DNA of 64,000 bases, from NCBI GenBank assembly GCA_018340375.1, contig JAFFJZ010000009.1, positions 17,252,501 to 17,316,500 on the forward strand, in the 5' to 3' direction. Position 1 is the first letter of the stretch. The number at the start of each line of letters is the position of its first letter. Origin of the DNA: Gonatopus flavifemur. Taxonomy: Eukaryota; Arthropoda; Insecta; Hymenoptera; Dryinidae. The notes under the pieces were generated by a model, which was not told the DNA's origin, made no database searches, and saw only the letters and a list, made by a program, of their open reading frames with translations. Shown here piece by piece: positions 1 through 10,147 of the stretch. Made by a program: the position numbers and the translations under genes.

Positions 1-589
1 AATTGGAAATTGAAGCACATAACCAGAACACAATTATCCCATCAATTTGGATCCGATAATAAATCATTCAATACCGATTTCATATAGCGGGGGTACTAGC
101 TTCACACGTTGTCAGCACCCCTACACAAAATTTTTTGTTTTCATAAAAATTTGATGAGCACAAATTTAGCACCATTCACAAGGCCTACATAATCCACTCA
201 TGAATCTGGATTGTCCCAAATATGACTTTCCCATGATTCGGTTGTTCTCGTCGTCCTATCTTCACACCTCAAATAGCTTTTTCATCTGTAACCTCTTCCC
301 ACCGGTGATTTCGATGATAAAACCAATTGGAAATTGGAGCACATAAATAGCACATAATTCCCCCATCAATGTTGATCCGATAATAAATCATTTAATACCG
401 ATTTCATATAGTGGGGGTGCTAGCTTCACATGTCGTCAGCACCCCCACACAAAATTCCTTTTTTCAATAAAAATTTGATGAGCACAAAAATCAGAAATGG
501 AGCACAAAATTAGTACATAATTAGCACATAATTCTCATGCATTAATAATCCAGATTTTCGATGGTGGGGGTGCCACCTTCACGGACCTC
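1..589. repeat. Tandem repeat, about 324-bp unit
   Basis: Two nearly identical units begin at 1 and 325 with AATTGGAAATTG, and share ATCCGATAATAAATCATT, CCGATTTCATATAG and the GTCAGCACCCC motif in the same order. A third, shorter and more diverged unit follows from about 495 and ends in GGTGGGGGTGCCACCTTCAC near 580. No reading frame is conserved between units, so this is read as non-coding satellite-like or transposon-derived DNA. The array is cut by the left edge of the window. Confidence 0.8.
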
Positions 590-605
590 AACCTTTCTGT
601 GTATA

Positions 606-1219
606 GATTATAATTCGGGACCTATTGATGATATTCCCTGCAAGTTTCATCGTTTGTACCTCCTTGGTTTGGAAGTTATGACCCTTGGAATATCTAAATA
701 ACATAATTTTCGAACTCTGAAAAATCATACAGAATTGCCCCTGACTGGGGCAACTTTTCTACACGGAGAGGAATAGATACTAATGGGTATAAGAAATTTA
801 CTAGTGGTTAGTATACGAGGACAAGTATCCAGATTGTACAAATTTATTCTTGTCCTTAGTATCCATATGCTAAGGAGTATTAAATATATTATATCCCTTA
901 GCATATGGATACTAGGGACAAGAATAAATTGATACAATTTGGATACTTGTCCTCGTATTCTAACCATTAGTATCTATTTCTCTCCGTGTATGTTAAGATT
1001 ATAGTTCAAGGACCTCCTGAGAATATTACCTGCGAGTTTCATCGTTTATACCTCTACGGTTTGGAAGTTTGAGGCTTGGAATATCGAAAAATTCTGTATG
1101 ATTGTTCAAAGTTCGAACCTAATGTCATTCCGATATGCCAAGGCTCATAACTTCCAAACCAAGGAGGTACAAACGATGAAACTTGCAGGGAATATTCTCA
1201 GGAGGTCCTTGAACTATAA
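606..1219. repeat. Three-copy repeat (two direct, one inverted)
   Basis: A unit of about 90 bp (GTTTCATCGTTTGTACCTCC, GGTTTGGAAGTT, CTTGGAATAT) lies at about 606-695 and again at about 996-1083 in the same direction. It is inverted at about 1132-1219, where GGAGGTACAAACGATGAAAC can be read. A palindromic miniature element sits between the first two copies. The second and third copies would pair as a hairpin. No coding function is seen. Confidence 0.75.
762..988. mobile_element. Palindromic MITE, CACGGAGAG termini
   Basis: The 227-bp element starts CACGGAGAGGAATAGATAC and ends with its inverse, GTATCTATTTCTCTCCGTG. It folds almost end to end, with GGACAAGTATCCAGATTGTA paired near the other end, and is flanked by TA on both sides. 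A diverged sister copy lies at 2416-2664. The CAC...GTG ends with 2-bp duplications fit CACTA-like (CMC) non-autonomous elements, which is an inference. The open frame crossing it is a by-product of the palindrome. Confidence 0.85.
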
Positions 1220-1289
1220 CACTACTTCGGTGCGTCACAAATAGTTCCAGAAACAACCCGAAGGCTTCTTGTCCCCGTCAAGAATCACG

Positions 1290-1730
1290 CACTGAGAAAA
1301 AGGATTAGTGAACTGAACGAAAACGTAGTTGACTCAACTACGTCAGAAGGTTAAATACGTTCAACCAACTCTGGAGGTTGCATTGAATCATTCCCCAGGT
1401 TGGCCGACTCTGTTGAGTCAACTACGTGAATGATTGGGACAATGAGAAATAGTTTCCGTCAAGTATCCATATATACATTTGACACAAAATAACTAAGCAT
1501 TGATTGCCTGCGACTCAACTACGTGAGATTTTGAATAAAACTTCTTCTGTGATTTGTTGACGTTGACACATTCATAAAATCATAAAATCAGGTGATATGT
1601 TTGAGACAATGAAAGGTGGCGTAGTTGAGTCTATAATTTCCAAGTCATTTCAACTAAAAATTCGTTGACTCATTCATAAATTCTTCAACTACGCGTGGTG
1701 GTTAATGGCACTTTCATTTTTTTCTCAGTG
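1290..1730. mobile_element. MITE with repeated ACTCAACTACG motif
   Basis: The termini are CACTGAGAAAAA and TTTTTCTCAGTG, flanked on both sides by CG (1288-1289 and 1731-1732). Inside, the motif ACTCAACTACG or its complement appears at least five times (around 1330, 1420, 1505, 1620 and 1685), some copies forming small hairpins such as GTAGTTGACTCAACTAC. Repeated subterminal motifs are typical transposase binding sites in several DNA-transposon superfamilies, but that role is inferred here. Confidence 0.75.
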
Positions 1731-2044
1731 CGGATGCATTGAAAAATTCTCTTTTCATGCCCAATCAGTTTTTCGCTTGTAACTTTCCCCTCTTTGATTT
1801 TTGCCATAAAAAAAAATTTTCCCTTCACTTCGGGGGCTAACTTCTGAAGGTATGGAGAATCATAAATTACTTCCATGTTCTTGATATATTTATGAGGGTG
1901 AGATATAACAAGGTGTCAAATTGCTGTTCAATATATCGATGTTTTCAATTAACTTGAAATGGGAAACTTCTTACGTTCAATTCATATTCGTTTAGTAGCA
2001 ATCGAACAGTCACATAGAACAAACGGAAACTTTCACCTCCAAAC

Positions 2045-2340
2045 AGGGGAAAAAATTTCTTCCACAGTTCTCCACCAATTGGGATGAAACTCGTATGAAA
2101 CTACTATCAGGTCGTGAATAAAACGTGGTATAAATCTCATTGGGATAGGGTAACCAGAAGCGCAAATACGAGCGGTCGCAAAATTACAATTTTGGATAAC
2201 TGTTCCTTTTTTCCCCCCCGGTTTTCTGGAAGAATCAGGTCGAAACTTGTACGGGACCACTATCGAAACTGCATACAACCGTGGTCAAAATTTCATAACG
2301 TTCGGATGATGAGAACGGAAAAGGTATCCGTTTAATCGCA
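2045..2340. repeat. Dispersed repeat, two tandem units
   Basis: Two diverged units of roughly 150-175 bp lie head to tail. Each carries the theme GGGATGAAACTCGTATGA, ACGTGGTATAAATTTCAT and GATCGCAAAATTACAATTTT. Related units appear at about 2790-2960, inverted around 35330-35490, and at about 45600-45780. The family is unknown to me. Its short coding-like frames differ between copies, so it is treated as a non-coding dispersed repeat. Confidence 0.65.
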
Positions 2341-2415
2341 ACATTTACGAAATTAACAAATTTTCTTTTAAAGCTGAATGCTTACCCTTTTGTTGCCTCA
2401 ATTTCCATTTGCCTG

Positions 2416-2664
2416 CACGGAGAAAAATAGATACTAATGATAAGCATCTGAGGACAAGCATCTGGATTATAACAATTTCTTCTAGTCCCTAATATCCATA
2501 TGCTAAGTAGTATAATCCAGATTATAAGGAGTATAATGCAGATTATAAAGAGTAATAAAAAGTTATCAAAGACTAGTATCCCAATGGTATAATCTAGATG
2601 CTTGTCTCCATATACTAACCCGTATAATATTTCTCATACCCATTAGGATCTATTTTTCTCCGTG
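2416..2664. mobile_element. Palindromic MITE, sister of 762-988
   Basis: It starts CACGGAGAAAAATAGATACT and ends GGATCTATTTTTCTCCGTG, with TG on both flanks. The sequence follows the same internal order as the element at 762-988 but is more diverged and has gained short direct repeats (AGTATAATGCAGATTATA) near the centre. Confidence 0.8.
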
Positions 2665-2789
2665 TGAAACTTATATCACACGATTGACTTTCCATGGATC
2701 GACTATGATCAGAGTTCTATGGCATTCGGATGACACAAACACAGGGAAGACATGCTTTCAAAATATCGTCAAATGATGCGGATCGTAAA

Positions 2790-2960
2790 AAAAACATTTC
2801 CCCCAATTTTCAATCGATTGGGATAGAACTCATGTGGGAACACTATCGGATCACAACTAAAACCTGTTATGAATTTCATCGAAATCGTATAATAAAGAGC
2901 AAAGATATACGAGATCGCAAAATCACATTTTTCACACACACACACACACACGCACACCCC
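2790..2960 (+). repeat. Dispersed repeat unit plus (CA)n
   Basis: This is another copy of the ATTGGGATAGAACTCATGTG type repeat and ends in a CA microsatellite (about 2934-2956). The sequence that follows (CATCATGGATTTTTTACAC) recurs after the CA run at about 58247-58340, so the microsatellite belongs to the dispersed unit. Confidence 0.6.
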
Positions 2961-3135
2961 ACAGACATTTTTAGAAACCGCATTTTTCCGACGTTTTGAT
3001 GCGTTCAGCAAAGGCGAAATACCCTCTTTTGCATCATGGATTTTTTACACTATCACATTACTTCCTCTCCCTTATATATGAGACATATGAAAGTAAAATG
3101 AATGGTAAAATTTGTAAAGGTAAACCTAGATCAAG

Positions 3136-3665
3136 GAGGTATTACCATACCATCCAAGTAAAGCATTTGCCTACAAAATTCCTCCGAACTGAACTTCCGA
3201 AACAGCCTGGAATTCCAGGGTGTAATCTTTGATACTTCACAAATTGCGCTATACAGTCAGAATTTTGGATTTCGAAAAAAAATCTCCCATACGGACTGGA
3301 CAGAAGAACTTTTTTTCGAAATTTGAATATCGGGCTATGTATCACAATTTCTGAAGTATCAAACATTATACCCTAGAAATTTCAGACTGTTTCATAAGGT
3401 CAGTTCGGAGAAATCTTGCAGACAAATTCTTTACTCGGATGGTACGCTGATACACAGAAAAAAAAATTCTTGTATCAAGAAAACATGGTTGTCTTCGTTA
3501 TATATGAAACACGGATTGTCTTAGTTCAATGCAATTTGCTTGAATCAAAACAAAGTTTCTTGATTCAAGCAAATTGCATTGAATTAAGACAATCCGTGTT
3601 TCATATATAACAAAGACAACCATGTTTTCTTGGTACAAGAATTTTTTTTTTCTGTGTATCTCCTT
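3136..3665. mobile_element. Inverted-repeat element (ATACCAGCGTACCATCC family)
   Basis: Its arms read roughly ACCATACCATCCAAGTAAAG on the left and CTTTACTCGGATGGTACGCT on the right. Internal arm pairs include CCGAACTGAACTTCCGAAAC and GTTTCATAAGGTCAGTTCGG. It interrupts LINE sequence between AGATC and AAGTTAT. A second copy lies at 32457-32965. The exact ends are uncertain by two or three bases because AAG occurs at both junctions. No transposase is encoded. Confidence 0.75.
3453..3656. mobile_element. Near-perfect 204-bp palindromic MITE
   Basis: Termini are CACAGAAAAAAAAATTCTTG and its inverse, with TA on both sides. The arms are almost identical (GAAACACGGATTGTCTTAGT against its complement), so the insertion looks recent. 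It sits near the right terminus of the element at 3136-3665. Confidence 0.85.
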
Positions 3666-3802
3666 AAGTTATATGAAACCAATTATACAAGACAAAGATT
3701 GTCGTAGATATGTAGAAATTAAGCGTCTGGCGGATAATAGCCCACGTAGAAATTGACGGATGGTCCAGTACCGGCTTAATACAGGCTGCCAGTGTGCAAC
3801 CG

Positions 3803-6462
3803 CCCTGGTAGAAATATCATAAGTTTTTCCCCACAACTCGTGAGGCACTAGTGAGGGAGAACTAGTTAAGTAAGACTCGTGAATTACTCGTCAGTAAGTG
3901 ATAAGTTTAACTCAACTAACTATTTGGGTTATAATTAGGCGGAACTTATGAGAATTTCACAAGATTTTCCACGTTATGCATACAGAAAAACACTTAACAA
4001 ACGTTCAACCATCACCAGCGAAATAAGTATTTCATATAACTTATCACAATTCTCATAAGGTTGATTTATTAACTATTCAGCATCATTTTTCTTTTCTACA
4101 CGGCACATCATCATACACATCATTTGAGTATTATTCAAAGAGCATGAACTGAATGAATATGTGTTTCGTCATAATCAAATATAAGTTTCGACCAAGTACT
4201 CTTCTTTCGTCATTTCTTGATTAATATAGATAAAAAATCTGTTATTGAGTGCAAAATGAATTATTGAATCAGTCATCACTGTTGTAATATGTAAAAAATC
4301 GTAATTTGCTGATGTGGTGAAAATGAATTCTATTCAAATACACGACAATATCAACAACAACAATATCAATATCAATCAATATCAATATTGATTTACATCA
4401 ATATTTCTCGGGAAAAAAAAACTCACATTAAATTTCTCAAAACTCACATTTCTCAAAAAACTCACATTAATTTTGTAATAATATGAGTCACGGAGAACTC
4501 ATTTGATCAAAAATATTTCCAGCGAATGTTTAAAATGAATTTCAAAAAGCTTGAATTATTTACTTGAAGCGCGTTGGATGATTTTACTCTTCAATTTAAA
4601 GAGTATTCTTGAAGTTGAAATTTTCAAATTTGAGAAAAAAGCCTTATGTTCTGAGTTAAATTTGTTGTTGGGGTGATGATAAACTTGTAGGAAGAGTTTG
4701 AAAGTTGGGTGGAATCTATATTGATCAGGAAAGTCCAAACCGTGAGGCAAAAGTTAGAAAATCTGTCAACTTAGCTCACGGCACATGGGTATTCTATCAG
4801 CTTTTCTTCACTAAACGAAATCTAGGCAGGAGAAATGTATCAAAATTTAGTAAAATCAAGTTGGTACAGAGTCAGAGAGGACAGATATATTCATTGAATT
4901 TCATTGGTTATTATAAAAATGTTGATAAATAAGGAAAGGCTATAGAAGATCCAATGTGTCGTCTTTTAATATTTTTGTTCGAATAATGTTGTATCATGTT
5001 CCTACAAATAAATGTTATTATATTTATGAAACAGGTTCAATACACATGTTTCCTCGACCTACTAGTGAAAAGATACAAAAATGCACACAATATAAAAGCA
5101 TTGAAACAAAAATATTGAGAGACGATAAATTGAGTCATACATAGCCTTTACGTATTTATCAACATTTTTATAATAACCAATAAAATTCAAGAATATATCT
5201 GTCCTCTCTTACTCTGTGCCAACTTGATTTTACTGAATTTTGATACATTTCTCCTTCCTAGATTCCGTTTAGTGAAGAAAAGCTAATAGAATACCCATGT
5301 GCCGTAAGCTAAGTTGACAGATTTTCTAACTTTTGCCACACGATTAGGACTTTCCTGATCAATATAGATTCCACCCAACTTTCAAACTCTTCCTACAAGT
5401 TTGTCATCACCCTAACAACGAATTCAACTCAGAAAATAAGTCTTTTTCCTCAAATTTGAAAATTTCAACGTGAAGAGTACTCTTCAATTTGAAAAGTAAA
5501 ACCATCCGTCGAGCTGCAAGTGAATAATCCAAGTTTTTTGCAATTCATTTTGAACATTCTTTTGACATATTTTGGATCAAATGAGTTCTTCATGACTCAT
5601 ATTTATTACAAAACTAATATGATCTCTGAGTTTCTGCCTAGAAGTATTGATGTAAGTATTTGAAGAAAATTCATTTTCACTGCATCAACAAATTATGATT
5701 TTTTGACATGTTACAACAGCTATGACATTTACTAATTCATTTTGCACTTACTAACAGATTTTTTGATACACATTATTCGAGAAATAACCACCACACATTT
5801 CACAAAAATAATTCATCCATTTTTTGATCACATAAATTCTAACCTCACATCTGTCAACCGAACTGCAATTTTCACACAGGCTCATAGATTATTATATTCA
5901 ACCGACGGATGATTGAATCGGATAAACACGTCACTTTAATTGATCTTTTCTAATGCATCGCGTAGGTACCGGTTTAGCTTAGGTCGTTAGGGCGTTAGGA
6001 TAGTAGATCGCGCAACATTAGGTAGGAATTGGTTCAGGTAGGTTCGATTCTCTCCGAGGTTTTCAATATTCTCTCCATCGCATTGAACACGAGGTGAACG
6101 TTGGTGGTAATCCGCAAGTGTCCCCTCTGAAACATGATTTTTGCTCGGAATTCAATTTTTTATTTTCACAAACATTTTGGGCCAAAGCATGCATATTTTA
6201 CTGAATAATCATTGTTGATGTATTATTATAACTTCACAACTTTTTTGGCATATAATTGCTGTCATGAGTGTGGCGCTAGTTTCTTACAAGTTCCTGGTCA
6301 GTTACTACTGAGTGCCTCGCTAGTTTTGATGGCTAGAATTTAGTTAAGTAAAGTGTTACATTCTAATAAGTTACTCGTAAGTTTTCCTCATGAGTGACTC
6401 ACAAGTAAGATAGGTAAACTTACAAGTAACTCTCGATGTACTAGAGAAAATTTCTACCAGGG
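3803..6462. mobile_element. 2.66-kb palindromic foldback element, CCCTGGTAGAAAT termini
   Basis: It begins CCCTGGTAGAAATAT and ends AAATTTCTACCAGGG, with CG on both flanks. The two arms pair over roughly a kilobase each; for example 4690-4930 (GGTGGAATCTATATTGATCA) is inverted at about 5150-5400. The uninterrupted target can be read in the opposite arm of the outer element near 6733-6748, supporting a 2-bp CG duplication. No protein-coding gene is apparent. Confidence 0.85.
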
Positions 6463-6800
6463 CGTTGGCGGCCGGTGTCGGTCGGACTACGGAATGATAA
6501 CGCCAAATAACTCTGATCCGGTACCGGTTACCAACATCAATTCAGTACTGGAAATCAGTGTAGTTCCGACATTGAGAACTAATACAACTAGTATTGATCG
6601 GTATTCAAGTACCAACGACTGTTACTCAACCGTTATTTGCGCTATTGTAACTTTGGAAGGTTTTGAATACATTATCAAAATTTCTGCACTAGGGGGAATT
6701 TAGAGTGAAATTTACTATTGGATCATAGGATGACCGCCAACGGTTGCAAACTAGCAGCCTGTATCAAGCCGGTATTGGACCATTTGTCAATTTCTACGTG

Positions 6801-7018
6801 CACTAAAAAAAGGCTGGTAACACTTATTAAATGATATTTTTGAATATGATCAATTAAATATTCGATAACATTAATCGAATATTCAATAATGTTTATAAAT
6901 TATGTTTATAATTATCGAATATTTAATAGATATTGATATTTAATTAATGTTATCGAATATTTGATTGGTCATATTCAAGAATATCATTTGATAACTGTGA
7001 CCTGCCTTCTTTTCAGTG
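6801..7018. mobile_element. Palindromic MITE, CACTAAAAAAAGG termini
   Basis: The ends are CACTAAAAAAAGG and CCTTCTTTTCAGTG, flanked by TG (6799-6800 and 7019-7020). The arms share GATATTTTTGAATATGATCA and its inverse. It interrupts the right part of the 3741-7312 element immediately after TTTCTACGTG. Confidence 0.8.
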
Positions 7019-7398
7019 TGGCCAATCAAGTCTTCTCTCAAAGTATACGAGATATTTATTCACATTGGTTCGGTGCCGAATCAACATTGGAGGCCAACGC
7101 TTGCGTATTAAAATTGTGCCGTTATTAATCCAACATTGGTGGAAAAGTAGTCAATAACGGTTGGTTCAAATATCGAACCCGTACCGATACGAACTTAAAA
7201 TAAAGTCGGTTAAGTACCGATCCGTAATCGGCGGACAACCGTTGGTGGCCCATACCTTTGCAGTCCCGATCCGTTCGTCACCATCGGCTCAGTACCGGAA
7301 TTTCTACGTGGGAGATAGGGTTAGAGAATTCCTTCAAATCAGTCATAAGACTCATATACTTCATGATGATGATGATATATATGCATTATGTATAAATA

Positions 7399-8377
7399 TT
7401 AGGGTGTCCAATTTCCGGACGATATTTTCGCTCTTTCCTACCTTTCTCTGTCCTACCTGAAAATTTGATATTTTATGGGGAATACAAGATAAGGGCTGTC
7501 GTAGATATGCAGTAGTTAAGCGGTTAGCGGATAATAGACAGGGTTGGAGGATTTCATCAAACAAGTCATAAGACTGATTACTTCATGATGATGTATGGGG
7601 AATAGAAAATATTCCCGTAGGAAAAAAAATTCTGAGTGAATTAGAGGCTTAGCTCATTCAAAAATTTGATTTCTCATTTGAATAACATAGGAAACTGGTT
7701 AACTCTGGTTTCAACTCGATTTTACGCTGTTCAGAAAATTTTTTTCGAGTAGATGAGTATAATGGGCTGCTAGGGCATAAAATTTGCTACAAAAAAGTTC
7801 CCATGAGATAGAGCTGTACGACCAATAGTTTTAGAGTTACAGAGCTTGAAAGGTGAACTTTAATGAAAATCGGCATACAACCGCCTATGATCTTGTATGT
7901 ATTGAAATTTACATTTAATTATTGTATTTGAATGAGTTGTTCCTAAGATTATAAATTTTAGAGCCATATAAGGTGTATTATAAGTCAATTCCGCATGTAA
8001 GGTCAATAAATACAAAATTATAAGAACTTTGATGTTGTTTTTTATTCAAGTTCACTTTTCAAGCTCTGTAACTTTCAAACTATTGATCGTAGATCTTCAC
8101 TTGTGGGAGCGTTTTTGTAGTCAATTGTATGCCCTACAAGCCTATTATATTCATTCTTTCGGAACAAATTTGTTCAACATCGAAAAACCGAGTTGAAACC
8201 AAAGTTAATGAGGTTCCTGTGTTATTCAAATGGGAAACTGAATTTTTGGATGAGCTAAGCCTCCTACCCACTTGAAATTTTCCTTTCAACGGGAATATTT
8301 TTTATTCCCCATGAAATATCAAATTTTCAGGTAGGACACAGGAAGAAAAAATATCACCCGAAAATGAAACACCCTAA
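7399..8377. mobile_element. Palindromic element, TTAGGGTG termini, 6-bp TSD
   Basis: The ends TTAGGGTGTCCAATTTCCGG and CGAAAATGAAACACCCTAA are flanked by TAAATA at 7393-7398 and 8378-8383. The arms pair along most of the length, for example AATTTGATATTTTATGGGG with CCCCATGAAATATCAAATTT. Its first seven bases match the ends of the 37990-41264 transposon, which also has a 6-bp duplication, so it may be a non-autonomous relative. That link is an inference from very short similarity. Confidence 0.7.
7485..7593 (+). mobile_element. 5'-truncated RTE-like LINE, 109 bp
   Basis: This is the last hundred bases of the same LINE family (GTCGTAGATATGCAG, GCGGATAATAGACAGG, GACTGATTACTTCATGATG). It is flanked by an 11-bp target duplication TATGGGGAATA at 7474-7484 and 7594-7604, and landed inside the palindrome at 7399-8377. 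Confidence 0.9.
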
Positions 8378-8410
8378 TAAATATACATGATTTTGAAAAT
8401 TCTTACCTTA

Positions 8411-8551
8411 CACTGAAAAAAAGGTATGGCTCTCACAGCTCTCCTATTCATGTGTTCTTGCTTGCTGTCAGGAGCTATACCATCCTTATACCTCCTGACA
8501 GCAAGAACACATAAATAGTAGAGCTGCGAGAGCCATACCATTTTTTCAGTG
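8411..8551. mobile_element. Short palindromic MITE, CACTGAAAAAAAGG termini
   Basis: A 141-bp hairpin starting CACTGAAAAAAAGGTATGGC and ending GCCATACCATTTTTTCAGTG, with TA on both sides. The arms share CCTGACAGCAAGAACACAT and its inverse. Confidence 0.85.
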
Positions 8552-8609
8552 TAGGTTTTTTTTGCATTTCGCTTTACCATTTTCCATCAAAATTTGAATA
8601 AAAAATCCG

Positions 8610-8843
8610 CACTGAGAAGAATTTATAGTTAAATTCACTCTGGAATTATAGAAATGGAGGAATATACTGACATCTAATGAAATTTACTATGGCATAACAA
8701 TAGAAACCTCATCAAATTTACAATGTTTTACAGTAAATTTCATTAGAAGTCAGAATGTTCCTCTTATTCATACAATTATTATTATTATTACTATTATTTA
8801 CATAATTTTATAGTAAATTTGACTATAAATTTCTCTCAATGTG
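8610..8843. mobile_element. MITE, CACTGAGAAGAATTTATAG termini
   Basis: The left end CACTGAGAAGAATTTATAGT pairs with CTATAAATTTCTCTCAATGTG at the right, and internal AATGAAATTTACTATG pairs with AGTAAATTTCATTAG. The flanking dinucleotides no longer match (CG and AT), so the copy is probably older. An ATT microsatellite lies at about 8775-8795. Confidence 0.65.
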
Positions 8844-9075
8844 ATAATGACAAACTTTAGGAATAGATTGAGCGAAATGGTCAATAATTCAACCGAAAAT
8901 GAGGCAAAATTGTCCTTTGATAGTGTATGGATTCATCTCTACAGATATTCTGCCAGTAAGCTTTCAGTCCTTCACACTCTACTCAAATGAGGTAATAAAA
9001 AAATCCCTGTTGTAATCAACGTTATCATTCAAATTCATAAAAAGTATCTTTTTTCACAATCAACAAGGGTATGCA

Positions 9076-10147
9076 CACGGAGGAAAAAGATCATGGAATG
9101 ATCGCTAGGAAAGATAGTAAACTGGTGACAACTACGAATTTCTGTGCACAGTCGCTAACAGAGACGAGTAATGATTCCTACTTTGGTATACTACACTGTT
9201 AGAAATTTCTGATTGAATTTTCAATCACATGTAATGGAAGCAATTTCCACTCACGTGAATGAAAAGTAATGTACAGTGGTATTGAAAATTCAAGAACCAG
9301 TTCTTTAAATTTCATGCACATGTTCTTGATTGTTAAGAGAAATCATGATTGAAAATTCAATAACAAGTTCTTTAAATTTCATGCACATGTTCATGATTGT
9401 TGGAAAAAAAAATCACCTTCACAAGATGTGAACGCGGGACGTCGATGTCGGACGCCAAAGCTCTGTCACTCAAGCCACTGCCACTTATGTGGAAGGGAGC
9501 ATTTTTCTGCTTATATGACCTTGCGTTCATTCTTCAAACTTGTGAATCAAGATGTACTTGTAATGTAGAAACACTGAACAAACCGTGTGATCTAACTAGT
9601 ACATAGTTGAAGTGGATACGTGGATGACCCATAGTGAGAAAAATTGTATTTCAAGGGCGTATTCTGCAGCCATAATGCAAGAATTTCCCGTTTTTTTTAA
9701 GGTTAGTTGTTGAGATATGAGCATTTTTAGATTTTTTTTCAAATCCAAACACACTTGGATCATTTTTGTTATTTTCAGTTGGATGCCATTAGAGCCATGA
9801 TTTGATTATAATTATAATGATATTATTGGGTTATTATACTGGATTAAATTTTTCTAAGTTTTTTCAATCACCTGTACATTAATTTCAATTTTCATGCACA
9901 ACAACTTGAAAATTCAATAACATGTATTTGGACTCCTATTTCAGTTCACAAAAATTGAATTTTCATTCACATATGTACATAAAAAGTACATGAAATTTCA
10001 AGCAATTTTTAACAGTGTATATTGTATTCTAATATACCAAAATAGGAATCATTACTCGTCTCTGTTAGCGACTGTGCACAGAAACTCGTAGTTGTCACCA
10101 GTTTACTATCTTTCCTAGCGATCATTCCATGATCTTTTTTCTCCGTG
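9076..10147. mobile_element. 1.07-kb element with about 120-bp inverted repeats
   Basis: It begins CACGGAGGAAAAAGATCATG and ends CATGATCTTTTTTCTCCGTG, with CA on both flanks. The inverted repeats continue through GAATGATCGCTAGGAAAGAT and AGCGACTGTGCACAGAAA to about position 9190. A second element (9194-10017) occupies the centre, so the original element was little more than its two arms. Confidence 0.85.
9194..10017. mobile_element. Nested element, CACTGTTAGAAATTTC termini
   Basis: The ends are CACTGTTAGAAATTTCTGA and GCAATTTTTAACAGTG, with TA on both sides. Subterminal repeats of TTGAATTTTCAATCACATGT and CATGCACATGTTC type recur near both ends. A segment at about 9437-9560, including GTCACTCAAGCCACTGCC, is shared with 12277-12376 in the 4.3-kb element downstream. 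No intact transposase is present. Confidence 0.75.

Larger units (their letters stand above)
3741..7312. mobile_element. Foldback element, CCCACGTAGAAATT termini
   Basis: The left end is CCCACGTAGAAATTGACGG and the right end GGAATTTCTACGTGGG, flanked by AG (3739-3740 and 7313-7314). Removing the element and one AG restores the LINE sequence GGATAATAGATAGGG. A second inverted copy of the left arm lies at 6739-6800 (CAATTTCTACGTG), and the rest repeats tracts such as GGTACCGG and CAACATTGG. It carries no long coding frame. Two further elements lie inside it. Confidence 0.8.
3090..7375 (+). mobile_element. RTE-like LINE 3' end, interrupted twice
   Basis: Only three short pieces are LINE: about 3090-3135, 3666-3740 and 7313-7375. 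Joined in order they match the 3' end of the LINE at 61,422-64,000 (residues such as MNGK, KGRPR and RYVEIKRLADN) and end in the usual ACTTCATGATGATGATGAT tail. The gaps hold the insertions at 3136-3665 and 3741-7312. The coding part is degenerate. This relic serves as a before-insertion ruler for both insertions. Confidence 0.85.
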
